Assembly: GCA_964640225.1 (NCBI GenBank)
Contig: CAZXFI010000009.1
Coordinates: 1 to 44,274 of the forward strand
Direction of reading: 5' to 3'
DNA: 44,274 nucleotides
Origin: JAGLWW01 sp964640225
GTDB taxonomy: Archaea > Aenigmatarchaeota > Aenigmatarchaeia > PWEA01 > JAGHBM01
Positions 29,969-38,479 of this stretch are shown here, one piece after another (the first letter of the stretch is position 1; every line of letters starts with the position of its first letter). The notes beneath the pieces were generated by a model. That model ran no database searches. It saw nothing but the letters and a program-made list of their open reading frames with translations, and was not told where the DNA came from. A program made the position numbers and the translations under genes.

Positions 29969-31348
29969 TTAAGCCCCCAGGAACTTTCTCACGGCGGGGT
30001 TCATGTCTTCAAGGTGGTGCTGGGTTATCTGCTCGTAAAGATTGAATATTATCATAACAGTAAGAAGTATTCCCGTGCCGGAGCCAAAGGCTCCTGTAAA
30101 GTCTGCAAAGGATGCAAGAATACCAACGAAAGCGCCTCCCATAACGGAAAGGGCGAGTATGTATTTGTCCAATATTTTTTCCATTATTCTTATATCGCTT
30201 CTGAAGCCGGGTATACCCAACCCCATGTTGTGCAGCTGCTTCGCCACTGTTTTGGAGTCCATGCCGGCCGTGGAAACCCAGAACACGGAAAATATTATTG
30301 AGCCTATCACCATGAACAGGGCGTACGTTATCCACGTCAGCGCGGCCGGGGATATCGTGACTCCCGAGATAGAGGATACCACTAGATTGGACAGGGTGTT
30401 CGTTCTTGGCGGGGACAGGAAGAACATGATGCCTCCGGTTACCTGGCCTTCCGAGTTAAAGCTTCCCAAAAGGGAAAATCCGTTGTTATGAAGCATTCTT
30501 GAGAAAATTTCCATGTTTGCGAGAAGCGCTGAAGTAAGTATCACGGGAATGTTGGAAGCGTATATGAACTTTAGAGGATGCCTGTAGGCAAAGCCCCTGA
30601 TTCTTCCCATGGTCAGGGGTATCTCCACTCTCATTGACTGGGCGTAAGCTACAAAAAGGAAAACCACTATGGTGAAGGCAAGGGGTATAAGGGTTATCAT
30701 GGCCGAATCAGGTCTTCCCGCCATGGCGCTGACTATGGCAGCGGGTATTGCACCGGCAGGCCCTCCCTCCCCTATAAAGCTTAAAGCCCTTATTATTATG
30801 GTTTTGGACACACCTGCCGCGATGAAAAGGGAAACACCAGAGCCTATTCCCCATTTTGAGACAACCTCGTCCATGAGTATTATTATCATGCCTCCGGCCG
30901 CCAGCTGGAGGATTAGCGCTACTGTTACGAAAAGGCCTCCCGAAGAAGGTATGGCGCCGAAAGTTACAAAGGCTATTGCCTCAAAGAAACAGAAGAACAG
31001 GGCAAGGATTTTCTGCGTGCCCATGAACCTCATTTTTCCCTCATGGCTACTCATGTCCCAGTTCAGTATTCCGCTCCCTGTCAAAAGCTGCAGTATTATG
31101 GAGGCTGTTACTATGGGCCCTATACCCAGCGTTACCAGGGAGCCCATGCTGGAGCCGAGAACAGTTTCCAGGAAAATAAAATGCTGTACCGCGTTTATGT
31201 CAACGCCCCAGACTATTATCTGGCTCATAACGAAAAAAAGCACAAGGATTAGCCCGGTCCACTTCAGTTTTTGCTTGAAATTAAGCCTTTTTTCAGGCTT
31301 CTGTATACCCGGTATGAATTTCATCAAAGCCAGATAGTTGAAAGCCAT
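29969..31348 (-). CDS. secY: Protein translocase subunit SecY
   Basis: A 459-residue, ten-transmembrane-helix channel subunit. The plug region GSSMGSLVTLGIGPIVTASIILQLL and the cytoplasmic loops (RIRGFAYRHPLKFIYASNIPVI; MGLGIPGFRSDIRIMEKIL) match archaeal Sec61alpha/SecY. The ATG at 31348 with GTGA upstream is preferred to the GTG at 31357. It follows uL15 as in the spc operon. Confidence 0.96.
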   Translation of the reverse strand: MAFNYLALMKFIPGIQKPEKRLNFKQKLKWTGLILVLFFVMSQIIVWGVDINAVQHFIFLETVLGSSMGSLVTLGIGPIVTASIILQLLTGSGILNWDMSSHEGKMRFMGTQKILALFFCFFEAIAFVTFGAIPSSGGLFVTVALILQLAAGGMIIILMDEVVSKWGIGSGVSLFIAAGVSKTIIIRALSFIGEGGPAGAIPAAIVSAMAGRPDSAMITLIPLAFTIVVFLFVAYAQSMRVEIPLTMGRIRGFAYRHPLKFIYASNIPVILTSALLANMEIFSRMLHNNGFSLLGSFNSEGQVTGGIMFFLSPPRTNTLSNLVVSSISGVTISPAALTWITYALFMVIGSIIFSVFWVSTAGMDSKTVAKQLHNMGLGIPGFRSDIRIMEKILDKYILALSVMGGAFVGILASFADFTGAFGSGTGILLTVMIIFNLYEQITQHHLEDMNPAVRKFLGA

Positions 31349-31362
31349 GAGCGTCACAATTT

Positions 31363-31782
31363 TTATTTCTCCGGGGAGGATTCTTCCGAAGTTTCCAAAA
31401 TACTACCTCCCACTTCCTCTATTTTTTTCTTTGCCTTTGAAGAAAACAGGGAGACTTTTATTTTCAATGGCCTAGTGAGCCTGCCTTTTCCCAGAACTTT
31501 GTCGTATCCAAGTTCTGTAAGGTCTATGCTGTCTTTTCCAAGCTTTGAAGCCAGGTTTTCCAATTCCGCAAGATTTATGGACTGGACTGTCTTCTTGTTC
31601 TTTTTTCTAAAACCTCTTTTGCCGTAATAGCCCGGATTTTCCTTTATTATCTTCAGTTTCTTGTGCTTAAAGCTTCCTGCCATCCCTCTTCCCCCGCGGC
31701 TTCCTCCCCCGCGGTGCTTCTTCTTGCTTCCGTATCCAAAGGTTTTCTTCCCTCTCATTTTTCTGGTTTTCTTCTTTCCCAT
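31363..31782 (-). CDS. rpl15: Ribosomal protein uL15
   Basis: A 139-residue protein with the very basic Gly-rich N-terminus MGKKKTRKMRGKKTFGYGSK, then GSRGGRGMAGSFKHKK and the C-terminal GGSILET. Located between uL30 (1 nt) and secY. Confidence 0.95.
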   Translation of the reverse strand: MGKKKTRKMRGKKTFGYGSKKKHRGGGSRGGRGMAGSFKHKKLKIIKENPGYYGKRGFRKKNKKTVQSINLAELENLASKLGKDSIDLTELGYDKVLGKGRLTRPLKIKVSLFSSKAKKKIEEVGGSILETSEESSPEK

Positions 31783-31783
31783 A

Positions 31784-32221
31784 TCACATCATCCTTTCCA
31801 GTAGTTCGTTTATCTTCTCTTTCCTGTTGCCCAAAGCCCCTTTTGGATAATGGTTTTTCAGGGAACCCTTGAAGCCCTTGCTGGGTGAATTTAATCTAAA
31901 GTAAGGTTTTATTTCAGTCTCCTTCGTTTTACCTTCCTTGATTTTCTTAACAATAATGCCAGTATTTTTATCCAAAAATTCCTTGGAAAGTTTTTTGTTA
32001 TGTTTCGACCTGCCTCTTTTCTTTATCAGGCTTGCCAGAACTTCCTCCGAAACGGTGCCCCAGGTGGCTAAGTCCTTTACCTTTTTCAACATACCCATGT
32101 ATTGGGGTGTTTCAGGCAGAACAACGCACCTATTTTTCTTTTCAAGGTTAAGCATCCTGAACGTGTCTTTCACTTCTTTTTTTACACCCACCTCGCCCCT
32201 GATTCTTATAACAGCAATCAT
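31784..32221 (-). CDS. rpl30: Ribosomal protein uL30
   Basis: A 145-residue archaeal-type uL30: MIAVIRIRGEVGVKKEVKDTF, LNLEKKNRCVVLP and the long archaeal C-terminal extension with YFRLNSPSKGFKGSLK. It lies between uS5 and uL15. Confidence 0.95.
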   Translation of the reverse strand: MIAVIRIRGEVGVKKEVKDTFRMLNLEKKNRCVVLPETPQYMGMLKKVKDLATWGTVSEEVLASLIKKRGRSKHNKKLSKEFLDKNTGIIVKKIKEGKTKETEIKPYFRLNSPSKGFKGSLKNHYPKGALGNRKEKINELLERMM

Positions 32222-32225
32222 AAAC

Positions 32226-32918
32226 TCACGCTTCCTTGGTTTTTATTGTATTCAGCTTTTTAAGGGCGCTGAAGACAGATTTTATATAATTTGTTCTTGT
32301 CTGGGTTTTCCCGGAAGATTTTATCCAGAGGTCCTTCACTCCGGCCAGCGTCATCAGCTTTTTAACGCTGTCAGACACGCATAAACCCAGGCCTTTCGGG
32401 GCAGGTTTTAGCACAACATAACAACTGCCTTCCTTTCCCTTGACTTCAAAGGGTATGGAGTGTTTTCCTCCACAGTTACATTCCCAGCTACCGCAGCCTC
32501 TCCTTACAGGTATTATGTTTATCTTGGCTTTCTTCAGTGCCTTTTGGATGGCATTCTGGAATTCCGGTGCCCTGTCAATTCCGATTCCCACGTAGCCGTC
32601 CTTGTTTCCGGCCACCACAAGGCAGGTGATGTTAAACCTTCTTCCGCTCTTGTGCATTCTTGCTGTTCTCTTGGCGGGCGTCCTTCTCTTTCCACCGCCC
32701 TTGCCCGGGCTGCCTCCTATAAGTATCAATTCATGCTCTATTCCTGGCAGCAGGAAATCAACTATCTCGGGTTCCATTATTTTTCTGCCCTCTTCAAAAA
32801 TCTGCTCCACGGAAGTTACCTTACCCTCCATCACTTCCTTTCCCAGGCTTGTTTTTGGTATCCATTCTTCTATGGAAGTGTAAGTCGCTTTCTTATCCCT
32901 GTATTTTCCTCTGGCCAT
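32226..32918 (-). CDS. rps5: Ribosomal protein uS5
   Basis: A 230-residue protein. The S5 domain has GRRFNITCLVVAGNKDGYVGIG, and GCGSWECNCGGKHSIPFEVKG is the archaeal/eukaryal-specific segment. KGLGLCVSDSVKKLMTLAGVKDLW completes the family C-terminus. Involved in decoding accuracy. It follows uL18 by 4 nt. Confidence 0.97.
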   Translation of the reverse strand: MARGKYRDKKATYTSIEEWIPKTSLGKEVMEGKVTSVEQIFEEGRKIMEPEIVDFLLPGIEHELILIGGSPGKGGGKRRTPAKRTARMHKSGRRFNITCLVVAGNKDGYVGIGIDRAPEFQNAIQKALKKAKINIIPVRRGCGSWECNCGGKHSIPFEVKGKEGSCYVVLKPAPKGLGLCVSDSVKKLMTLAGVKDLWIKSSGKTQTRTNYIKSVFSALKKLNTIKTKEA

Positions 32919-32922
32919 TAAA

Positions 32923-33411
32923 TCACTTCATTACCTTGTTTTTCATCACTTCAAAATCCTTGACAATTTCATCTCCTATGTGCTTTCCTTTAATCCTATC
33001 TTCGCTAGGTAGCACATCCTCCGAATATCCAACTTCAAGTCCCGAATCCGAAACCCCCTTCAGAAGAGCATATACCCTGTTGCCCTTTGTGCTGGTTTGG
33101 AGTCCCAAGTCCAGAACAACTTCTTTTATATCTTTTTCCTTGGCCCTTTTGCCCAAAATCAGCCCGGTAAGGTAGGCCGCTGGTATATTTCCACAGCTGT
33201 TTTTCCATCCCATTTTTTTAAGCAACCTGCTGCTAACGGAAGCAAGAGTCCTGTCGCCGTTTTTTTCATATTTTACTATATGTCCCGTTATATAATTGTT
33301 GGATTTTCTTACTACAAGCCTAAACTTGCCGCTTTTGAGCAGGGACAGCCTTAGATTATAATCAGTCCTTTTCTCTCTTCTTCTTCTGTGCAAAAGTCTG
33401 TAATTCTTCTT
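32923..33411 (-). CDS. rpl18: Ribosomal protein uL18
   Basis: A 162-residue 5S-rRNA-binding protein: MKKNYRLLHRRRREKRTDYNL at the N-terminus, RLVVRKSNNYITGHIV and the archaeal-specific AAYLTGLILGKRA. The ATG at 33411 is chosen by homology over the in-frame 33435 start; it follows the eL19 stop by 7 nt. Confidence 0.95.
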   Translation of the reverse strand, partial: KKNYRLLHRRRREKRTDYNLRLSLLKSGKFRLVVRKSNNYITGHIVKYEKNGDRTLASVSSRLLKKMGWKNSCGNIPAAYLTGLILGKRAKEKDIKEVVLDLGLQTSTKGNRVYALLKGVSDSGLEVGYSEDVLPSEDRIKGKHIGDEIVKDFEVMKNKVMK

Positions 33412-33418
33412 CATGGAA

Positions 33419-33865
33419 TCACTTCTTTTCCTCACCTTTGTTTATGTAAAGGTTTAAATGAGATTTGTTTTTGAACCTTCCTCCCTTTGCCATCAGGTAA
33501 AGCTTCCTGTACTGGTTTTTGTCTATGGACCCGGAATCTCTCATTTCCTTCAGGGCCTTTCTGATGGGTCTTATGATTTTAATCCATTCCTTTTTTTTGG
33601 TAGTTTTTGAAAGTTTTTTACCTTTTCTGCTGCCTCTGTCACGCCTTCTGCCCAGTTTTTTCTGTTTCAGAATCTTTCTAGCCCTGCCGCGGCTCTGTTC
33701 ATTAACATTCTTCTTTTTTATTATTCCCTTTTCTATAAGCCTCCTTATATCGGCCTTTGTTATGGTTTTGGAAACCTCCTCCATCTCTTTTGGGTTTATC
33801 CACACCTTGTCAAGCCCGCATTTAAGGATTTGGGCCGCCATTTTTTTCTGAATTTTTACCTGCAT
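33419..33865 (-). CDS. rpl19e: Ribosomal protein eL19
   Basis: A 148-residue very basic helical protein: MQVKIQKKMAAQILKCGLDKVWINP, then SRGRARKILKQKKLGRRRDRGSRKG, the family signature. The ATG at 33865 has GTGGT upstream; the GTG at 33874 is less likely. Confidence 0.95.
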   Translation of the reverse strand: MQVKIQKKMAAQILKCGLDKVWINPKEMEEVSKTITKADIRRLIEKGIIKKKNVNEQSRGRARKILKQKKLGRRRDRGSRKGKKLSKTTKKKEWIKIIRPIRKALKEMRDSGSIDKNQYRKLYLMAKGGRFKNKSHLNLYINKGEEKK

Positions 33866-33873
33866 AAAGACCA

Positions 33874-34059
33874 CTAGTTGTTGTTTATCCTGTTTTTCAT
33901 CATCTCGTCGTCAATATCCTGTGTGAGTATTATCCCGAATTCGTTGTACACCGTTCCGCACATGGGACAGTTTTTTAGCCTGTCCCTTTCAAGTTCAAAA
34001 TTTTTGCCCATGTTGCCGCATATCGGGCAGACTTCTTTTTTGGTGTTCAGCCCTATCAT
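33874..34059 (-). CDS. Small zinc-ribbon protein inserted in the spc operon
   Basis: A 61-residue protein of unknown family: MIGLNTKKEVCPICGNMGKN, then CPMCGTVYNEFGI and an acidic-to-polar C-terminal helix. Two CxxCG knuckles spaced 17 residues apart form a zinc ribbon resembling TFIIB/TFS-type ribbons. It is a real gene by its Shine-Dalgarno (GGTGGG), ATGA overlap with eL32 and tight spacing to eL19. It occupies the eL32-eL19 junction, where archaeal operons normally have nothing. Possibly ribosome-associated. Confidence 0.8.
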   Translation of the reverse strand: MIGLNTKKEVCPICGNMGKNFELERDRLKNCPMCGTVYNEFGIILTQDIDDEMMKNRINNN

Positions 34060-34409
34060 TTTTTCCCACCCCTTAAGCCAGGATTTAAAACCTTTATCCC
34101 AGTTTCCCTGGATTTTTTAACTATCTCCATTCTCTTCTTTTTCCCAACCTTTCCGGAAATTCTTACGCATTCCGTGGCTTTGTTTATTTTTTCCAGCTGG
34201 CCTGGGTTTGATATGGCAACTTCAGACAGGCCAGACGGATGAATGTTTTTTTCTTTTTTCGGCGAGCCGTAGCCTACAAGGGGCACGGGTTTCTTTCCCT
34301 TGAGCTTTTTTCTTACCTTGTTCGTCCTGCTCTTGGGTTTTCTCCAGCCCCCCTCAAGCCTCACGAGTTCCGGATGCCTTTTGAATTTTTTGCCCAACTT
34401 AATCACCAT
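34056..34409 (-). CDS. rpl32e: Ribosomal protein eL32
   Basis: A 117-residue protein: KKFKRHPELVRLEGGWRKPK, VPLVGYGSPKKEKNIHPSGL and the C-terminal KVLNPG, characteristic of eL32. Tandem ATGs occur at 34412 and 34409; the second has better spacing to AAAGGAA. Overlaps the end of uL6. Confidence 0.94.
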   Translation of the reverse strand: MVIKLGKKFKRHPELVRLEGGWRKPKSRTNKVRKKLKGKKPVPLVGYGSPKKEKNIHPSGLSEVAISNPGQLEKINKATECVRISGKVGKKKRMEIVKKSRETGIKVLNPGLRGGKK

Positions 34410-34929
34410 CATTTCCTTTTGAAGTTATAAAAATGCCATCGGAAAACACCCTTCTGTCTCTCCTTGTTTTAAGCCTTGTTGATTTTTCTATGTTTGCCGC
34501 AGTCTGGCCTATTTTTTCTTTGTCCGCGCCCTTTAAAGTGATTTCATCTCCGTTTATTTTGACTTCAACACCTTCCAGTATTTTCGCATACCTGTCTTCT
34601 TTCTGCCCGAGAAAATTCTTTATAACCACTTTATCCCCGTCCACGGAAACATTCATGGGAAAATGGACGTGCGATATTTTCATTCTGTACTCGTAACCCT
34701 CTTCAACGCCCCTGAATATGTTCTTTATATGGGCTTTCCAGGTTCCAAGAACGGCAAGGGTTTTGACTTTGTCGTCTTTGGTTTCCAGGGTTATTTTTTC
34801 CCCGGATTTTATTACAAGCTTGGGGTGGTAAAACTTCTTTTTTATTTCTCCCTTCCCGCCTTTGACTGACAAGTCATTTTCCTTCAAACTCACCTCAATT
34901 CCGTCCGGGATTTTTATCTCGTGTCTCAT
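34399..34929 (-). CDS. rpl6: Ribosomal protein uL6
   Basis: A 176-residue two-domain uL6: MRHEIKIPDGIEVSLKENDLSVKG, HIKNIFRGVEEGYEYRMKISHVHFP and the C-terminal ADKEKIGQTAANIE. Follows uS8 by 8 nt. Confidence 0.96.
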   Translation of the reverse strand: MRHEIKIPDGIEVSLKENDLSVKGGKGEIKKKFYHPKLVIKSGEKITLETKDDKVKTLAVLGTWKAHIKNIFRGVEEGYEYRMKISHVHFPMNVSVDGDKVVIKNFLGQKEDRYAKILEGVEVKINGDEITLKGADKEKIGQTAANIEKSTRLKTRRDRRVFSDGIFITSKGNDGD

Positions 34930-34937
34930 TTTATCAC

Positions 34938-35312
34938 CTAGTAAACATAACCAAGAAGTTTTCCTCCAAGCCCTTCTTTCTTGGCTTTTTCATGGGCAAT
35001 CACGCCTTTCGGGGTAGTAACTATAAGTATGCCAAAACCCGTCGCGGGCAGGTACCTTTTTTCCCATTTTTCAAATTCATCTTTTTTGAATGAAAACCTC
35101 GGCTTTATGACTTTGCAATCGTTTATTTTATGATTAAGCTTTATCCGGAATCTCTTGCCCTCCCTTTCAAAATTTTCTATGTAACCATGGCTCTTCATGA
35201 CCTCCAGGACGTTATTAACGAGACCGGATACAGAGCAGTAACACTCGCCTTTTCCTATCATTTCAGCGTTTTTTACTATGGAAAAACAATCTGCCAAAAC
35301 ATCGTGTCTCAT
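34938..35312 (-). CDS. rps8: Ribosomal protein uS8
   Basis: A 124-residue 16S-binding protein: MRHDVLADCFSIVKNAEMIGKGEC, then YLPATGFGILIVTTPKGVIAHEKA. The true ATG is 35312 behind GGTGATAAA; the longer frame to 35429 overlaps uS14 and is an artefact. It is slightly shorter than usual (~130). Confidence 0.95.
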   Translation of the reverse strand: MRHDVLADCFSIVKNAEMIGKGECYCSVSGLVNNVLEVMKSHGYIENFEREGKRFRIKLNHKINDCKVIKPRFSFKKDEFEKWEKRYLPATGFGILIVTTPKGVIAHEKAKKEGLGGKLLGYVY

Positions 35313-35320
35313 TTTATCAC

Positions 35321-35449
35321 CTAATATTTTTTGAAGCCTATATCTTCGGCTATCTCCCTGAAGCAGTGCCTGCAGTAACACAGCCCGTATTTTCTTATAA
35401 GGGCTCCGTGTCTTCCGCATCTTACGCACTTGGGTTTTTCATGTTTCAT
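35321..35449 (-). CDS. rps14: Ribosomal protein uS14, zinc-binding type
   Basis: A 42-residue protein: MKHEKPKCVRCGRHGALIRK, then LCYCRHCFREIAEDIGFKKY. Two Cys pairs (CVRC, CRHC) bind zinc and the length fits the short archaeal form. It lies between uL5 and uS8, the conserved place. Its ATG overlaps the uL5 stop (TAATG). Confidence 0.96.
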   Translation of the reverse strand: MKHEKPKCVRCGRHGALIRKYGLCYCRHCFREIAEDIGFKKY

Positions 35450-35955
35450 TATTCCACTTCAACTCCGAATTTTTTCTTTACGAAATCAATCGCTTCCTCC
35501 CTTTCTATCAAATGACTCTTTCCCAGGGACTTGTTTATTTTCTTCTTTTTGACCCTAAATCCGGGCCTTTCAAGAGTAACGCACACATCCATACCGAATA
35601 TCCCTATTTTAGGGTCGTACCTTATATTAGGCATGTCTATGTGTTCGTGTATTCCAATGGAAAAGTTTCCGTTTTTGTCAAAACATTTCTTGCTTATTTT
35701 CTTGTCTTTTGATTCAAGCACTTTATCCAAAAAAGTTGTCCCGCTATCTTTTCTGAGCGTGACCTTGACTCCTATGGGCCTGCCCTTTGCAACCCCAAAG
35801 GTGCTTCTTTTTTTGGTTTTCGTTATCATTACGGTCTTTTGTGTAAGGTTTTCCAGAAGCTTCTTTGCTCTCTCAAGTTTTTCTCCGGATTCGCCTACAC
35901 AGATGTTTACGGTAATTTTTTCTATTCTTATTTTTTTCATTGGATTTTCACTCAT
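35449..35955 (-). CDS. rpl5: Ribosomal protein uL5
   Basis: A 168-residue 5S-rRNA-contacting protein: MKKIRIEKITVNICVGESGEKLERA, PIGVKVTLRK and the C-terminal FGVEVE. The ATG at 35955 overlaps the eS4 end; the ATG at 35940 (MKKIRIEK) is also possible. Confidence 0.95.
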   Translation of the reverse strand: MSENPMKKIRIEKITVNICVGESGEKLERAKKLLENLTQKTVMITKTKKRSTFGVAKGRPIGVKVTLRKDSGTTFLDKVLESKDKKISKKCFDKNGNFSIGIHEHIDMPNIRYDPKIGIFGMDVCVTLERPGFRVKKKKINKSLGKSHLIEREEAIDFVKKKFGVEVE

Positions 35956-36649
35956 TTTTATCACTTAATTCAATTTCCGGCTTGTTTTCCCCTATGACAA
36001 ACACCAACTTCTCGGGGATGTCAACGGTTTTCTGGTTTATTTCAACCGAGGCCATGTTCGGCTTTGAGCCGAGCGATTTCTTTATCTCCTTTATTTTTCC
36101 TATTTTCCCCTTGTTGCTGCCTTTTATTATCAGGCAGAGTGAACCCTTGCCTCTCTTAAGGTGCTTGCTTATTTTGAGCTCGGGCAAGCTTACTATAACA
36201 GAATCCCATGTCTTGTAAACGTCCTTGTCTACCAGCAAGTTCTTGCCGTCATGCATGTTTAGCTGGGTTTTGTTTTTTCTTACTTTCACCTTGTTGTCTA
36301 TCCTGCATAATTTTGAGTTGTTTTTGGTTTTTACCAACTGAAGCCATTTTTCTCCCGGCACTACCGCATAAGATTCCTTTATGTCAGGTATGCTTACAAC
36401 GTCAAAAAGTCCAACCGGGTACTTGTGATCCTTTCTTACTTTTCCATCAACGATAATCTTGCCTGATTTTATAAGCTTCCTGGACTCCCCCGCGTTTTCA
36501 CAGTACTTTAGAATATCCCTCAGCACCGAAAGCAAAGGCATTGAAGAGTCCTTTGAATGAGGGCCTGCCCTGGGACAAACCACAAATCTCTTCTTTATAC
36601 CTTTCTTTATGGGGTATCCTCCAGATGCTGAAAGTCTTTTCTGATGCAT
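35948..36649 (-). CDS. rps4e: Ribosomal protein eS4
   Basis: A 233-residue protein with an S4 domain (LIKSGKIIVDGKVRKDHKYPVG), a central beta domain and a C-terminal KOW-like GKIGKIKEI. The N-terminal MHQKRLSASGGYPIKK is typical. It follows uL24 by 4 nt. Confidence 0.96.
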   Translation of the reverse strand: MHQKRLSASGGYPIKKGIKKRFVVCPRAGPHSKDSSMPLLSVLRDILKYCENAGESRKLIKSGKIIVDGKVRKDHKYPVGLFDVVSIPDIKESYAVVPGEKWLQLVKTKNNSKLCRIDNKVKVRKNKTQLNMHDGKNLLVDKDVYKTWDSVIVSLPELKISKHLKRGKGSLCLIIKGSNKGKIGKIKEIKKSLGSKPNMASVEINQKTVDIPEKLVFVIGENKPEIELSDKNE

Positions 36650-36653
36650 TTTC

Positions 36654-37166
36654 TCACCTTTCCATATATTCTTTGTGCTCTTTTTCTATGTGAACATTCA
36701 ATTCATTCTTGTTTTCAAAATTTTTCTTGCAAAAAGGACACTTGAAACCGGTTTCTTTTTTCTCCACTTCCTTCTTCTTCCCTTTTTTCGGCTTTTTAAC
36801 TTCAAATTCTCCCTTGACTCTTTTGACTATCTTCTGCCTTTTGCTGTCTGACATGTCAAGCTCCGTTATCCTCAGGTTTGAGGGGTGTATGCTTACCCTT
36901 GTTTCGGTTCCCTCGGTTTTGTTTCTCTTAACATCCTCCAGCGTGACTCTCAGTTTGTTGAGGTCAACGCGATTAACTATGCTCTTTACACCTTTGTATT
37001 CCCCCCTTACTACCTCAACCTTGTCGCCCTTTCTTATAGGCATGTTTTTCTTTTTGATTTTTTTTCTAAGCTGCTTTGCCAGGTTAACTGACAGCATTTT
37101 CTGCCTCTTGTGAAGGGAAACGCTGTAAAGGCTTTTTCTCTGTTTTCTTGGCTGGGAAGATTTCAT
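36654..37166 (-). CDS. rpl24: Ribosomal protein uL24 with C-terminal C2H2 zinc finger
   Basis: A 170-residue protein. Residues ~1-115 are archaeal uL24: SSQPRKQRKSLYSVSLHKRQK, the KOW motif RKGDKVEVVRGEYKG and SIHPSNLRITELD. A Lys-rich linker (KKPKKGKKKEVEKK) leads to a C2H2 finger with CPFC, 12 residues, then H-x4-H (residues ~142-163). Normal archaeal uL24 ends before the linker. The finger has the same spacing as the one in uS3, suggesting a shared, lineage-specific addition. Confidence 0.94.
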   Translation of the reverse strand: MKSSQPRKQRKSLYSVSLHKRQKMLSVNLAKQLRKKIKKKNMPIRKGDKVEVVRGEYKGVKSIVNRVDLNKLRVTLEDVKRNKTEGTETRVSIHPSNLRITELDMSDSKRQKIVKRVKGEFEVKKPKKGKKKEVEKKETGFKCPFCKKNFENKNELNVHIEKEHKEYMER

Positions 37167-37167
37167 T

Positions 37168-37566
37168 TTAAACCACTATCCTCGCAATTTTTCCAATAGG
37201 GGGGTATCTTTTTACGACCTCCTTCGCTACAGGCCCCTTTATCTCCGAGCCCCTTGGCTCTTTTTTATCTCCGACAAGTATCGCGGCGTTGTCCTCAAAT
37301 TTTATTCTTGTCCCGTCGGACCTTCTTATCTCCTTTCTCTGCCTCACTATCACCGCAAGCGGGGTTTCCTCCCTTATCTTTGGGGTTCCTTTCTTAACTG
37401 AGCAGAGAACCACGTCCCCGATTCCGGCCTTTACCTGTCTTCTCTTCCTGCCTTTATATCCCTTTACCGCGAAAACCCTGAGAACTTTCGCTCCGCTGTT
37501 GTCAACACAATTTATCAAAGCACCGTGATTTATTCCTTTTGTTATTCTTGAACCCACTCCCTTCAT
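37168..37566 (-). CDS. rpl14: Ribosomal protein uL14
   Basis: A 132-residue protein: INCVDNSGAKVLRVFAVKGYKG, AGIGDVVLCSVKKGTP and DNAAILVG. The ATG at 37566 overlaps the uS17 stop (ATGA) behind GGTGGAG; the longer frame to 37623 is rejected. Confidence 0.97.
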   Translation of the reverse strand: MKGVGSRITKGINHGALINCVDNSGAKVLRVFAVKGYKGRKRRQVKAGIGDVVLCSVKKGTPKIREETPLAVIVRQRKEIRRSDGTRIKFEDNAAILVGDKKEPRGSEIKGPVAKEVVKRYPPIGKIARIVV

Positions 37567-37907
37567 TTGTCTCCACCTTTCTCTATTATAACAAAGCTTT
37601 TTTTCTTGCTCACGGGTCTGCACTCGGCTACCGTTACAAAATCTCCCTTTCTGGCGTTTATGCAGGACGGGTTGTGGGCAAGTATTTTTGTGTTTTTCCT
37701 TTCGTATCTTTCGTACTTGGGTAAGTAATTAAAATAATTCCACTTCACCACAGCAGTGTTTTTGGATTTGTCACTGAAAACAACCCCCCTGAAAACCCTG
37801 CCTCTTACTGGTAATTTTCCGTGGAACGGACACGTATCGCTACTGCAAACATCCTTGGGAGTCTTAACTCCCAGTCCTATATCTCTGGTTTTTGTGTTTT
37901 TTTTCAT
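37563..37907 (-). CDS. rps17: Ribosomal protein uS17
   Basis: A 114-residue protein: MKKNTKTRDIGLGVKTPKDV, CPFHGKLPVRGRVFRGVVFSDK and KGDFVTVAECRPVSKKKSFV, typical of archaeal uS17. It overlaps Rnp1 and uL14 by 4 nt each. Confidence 0.96.
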   Translation of the reverse strand: MKKNTKTRDIGLGVKTPKDVCSSDTCPFHGKLPVRGRVFRGVVFSDKSKNTAVVKWNYFNYLPKYERYERKNTKILAHNPSCINARKGDFVTVAECRPVSKKKSFVIIEKGGDK

Positions 37908-38167
37908 TTTTTCACCCTTTCCTCAGGTTTTGTTAATATACAGTCCCCCCTTATTTTGGATTTTTTGCCTCGGGGCAGCGCAAACCTGAAAACAGAACCC
38001 ATTTTCGGGACGATTTTTTCCCCGATTAGGGTTTCTATTTTCAGAGTATTTTTTGTCTCGTCTATAACCTTTCCTTTTATTCCTTTCTGGGATTTGTTTT
38101 TACTCTCAATAACCTCAATTTCAAGCCCAATGAACTCGTGTTTTCTAAGGTTTTTTGGCCTAATCAT
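37904..38167 (-). CDS. rnp1: RNase P protein component 1 (Rnp1/Rpp29)
   Basis: An 87-residue Sm-like-barrel subunit of archaeal RNase P (Pop4/Rpp29): RKHEFIGLEIEVIES, KGKVIDETKNTLKIET and VPKMGSVFRFALP. The position between aIF1 and uS17 is conserved in Archaea. RNase P matures tRNA 5' ends, including those embedded in protein operons in this window. Confidence 0.95.
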   Translation of the reverse strand: MIRPKNLRKHEFIGLEIEVIESKNKSQKGIKGKVIDETKNTLKIETLIGEKIVPKMGSVFRFALPRGKKSKIRGDCILTKPEERVKK

Positions 38168-38478
38168 CTTTTACCCTTTATTTCTATCTGGTTTTTTGAA
38201 AAACCCAGCTTTACCAAAAGGTCTTTTATTTTTCTGAGATGGTTTCCCTGCAGTTCTATCATGCCGTTCTTGTAGGTCCCGCCGCATGCAAGGCTTTTTT
38301 TAAGTTCGCTCAAGATTTGCGACGGGTTTATATCCTTTGAAATGTTGCTCACGACAGTCATGGCCTTTCCGTACCTTCTTCTGTCAATGTACACTTCAAT
38401 TTTCTTTTCTTCTTTTGCCAAGGTTTCGCATATACAAAGGTCTTTTGGTAGTCCGCAGTTCGGACATATCTCGCTGAT
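38164..38478 (-). CDS. Translation initiation factor aIF1 (SUI1), apparent ATC start
   Basis: A SUI1/eIF1 protein that checks start-codon pairing. In frame, homology extends upstream of a TTG at 38421 to SEICPNCGLPKDLCICETLA, the conserved N-terminal zinc-ribbon segment of archaeal aIF1. A TGA precedes at 38487-38485, and no ATG, GTG or TTG lies before the conserved part. The expected Met position is ATC (38478-38476), 5 nt after GAGGTGAT in the uL29 3' end. From ATC the protein has 104 residues, the family norm. A base error (ATG read as ATC) is the main alternative. Confidence 0.85.
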   Translation of the reverse strand: MSEICPNCGLPKDLCICETLAKEEKKIEVYIDRRRYGKAMTVVSNISKDINPSQILSELKKSLACGGTYKNGMIELQGNHLRKIKDLLVKLGFSKNQIEIKGKR

Positions 38479-38479
38479 T

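Noticed and set aside
35313..35429. N-terminal extension of uS8
   Set aside because: It overlaps the uS14 gene, and uS8 homology begins exactly at the ATG at 35312 behind a good ribosome-binding site.
38164..38421. aIF1 starting at the TTG at 38421
   Set aside because: This would drop the conserved Cys-containing N-terminus, which is intact upstream with a Shine-Dalgarno at proper distance from ATC.
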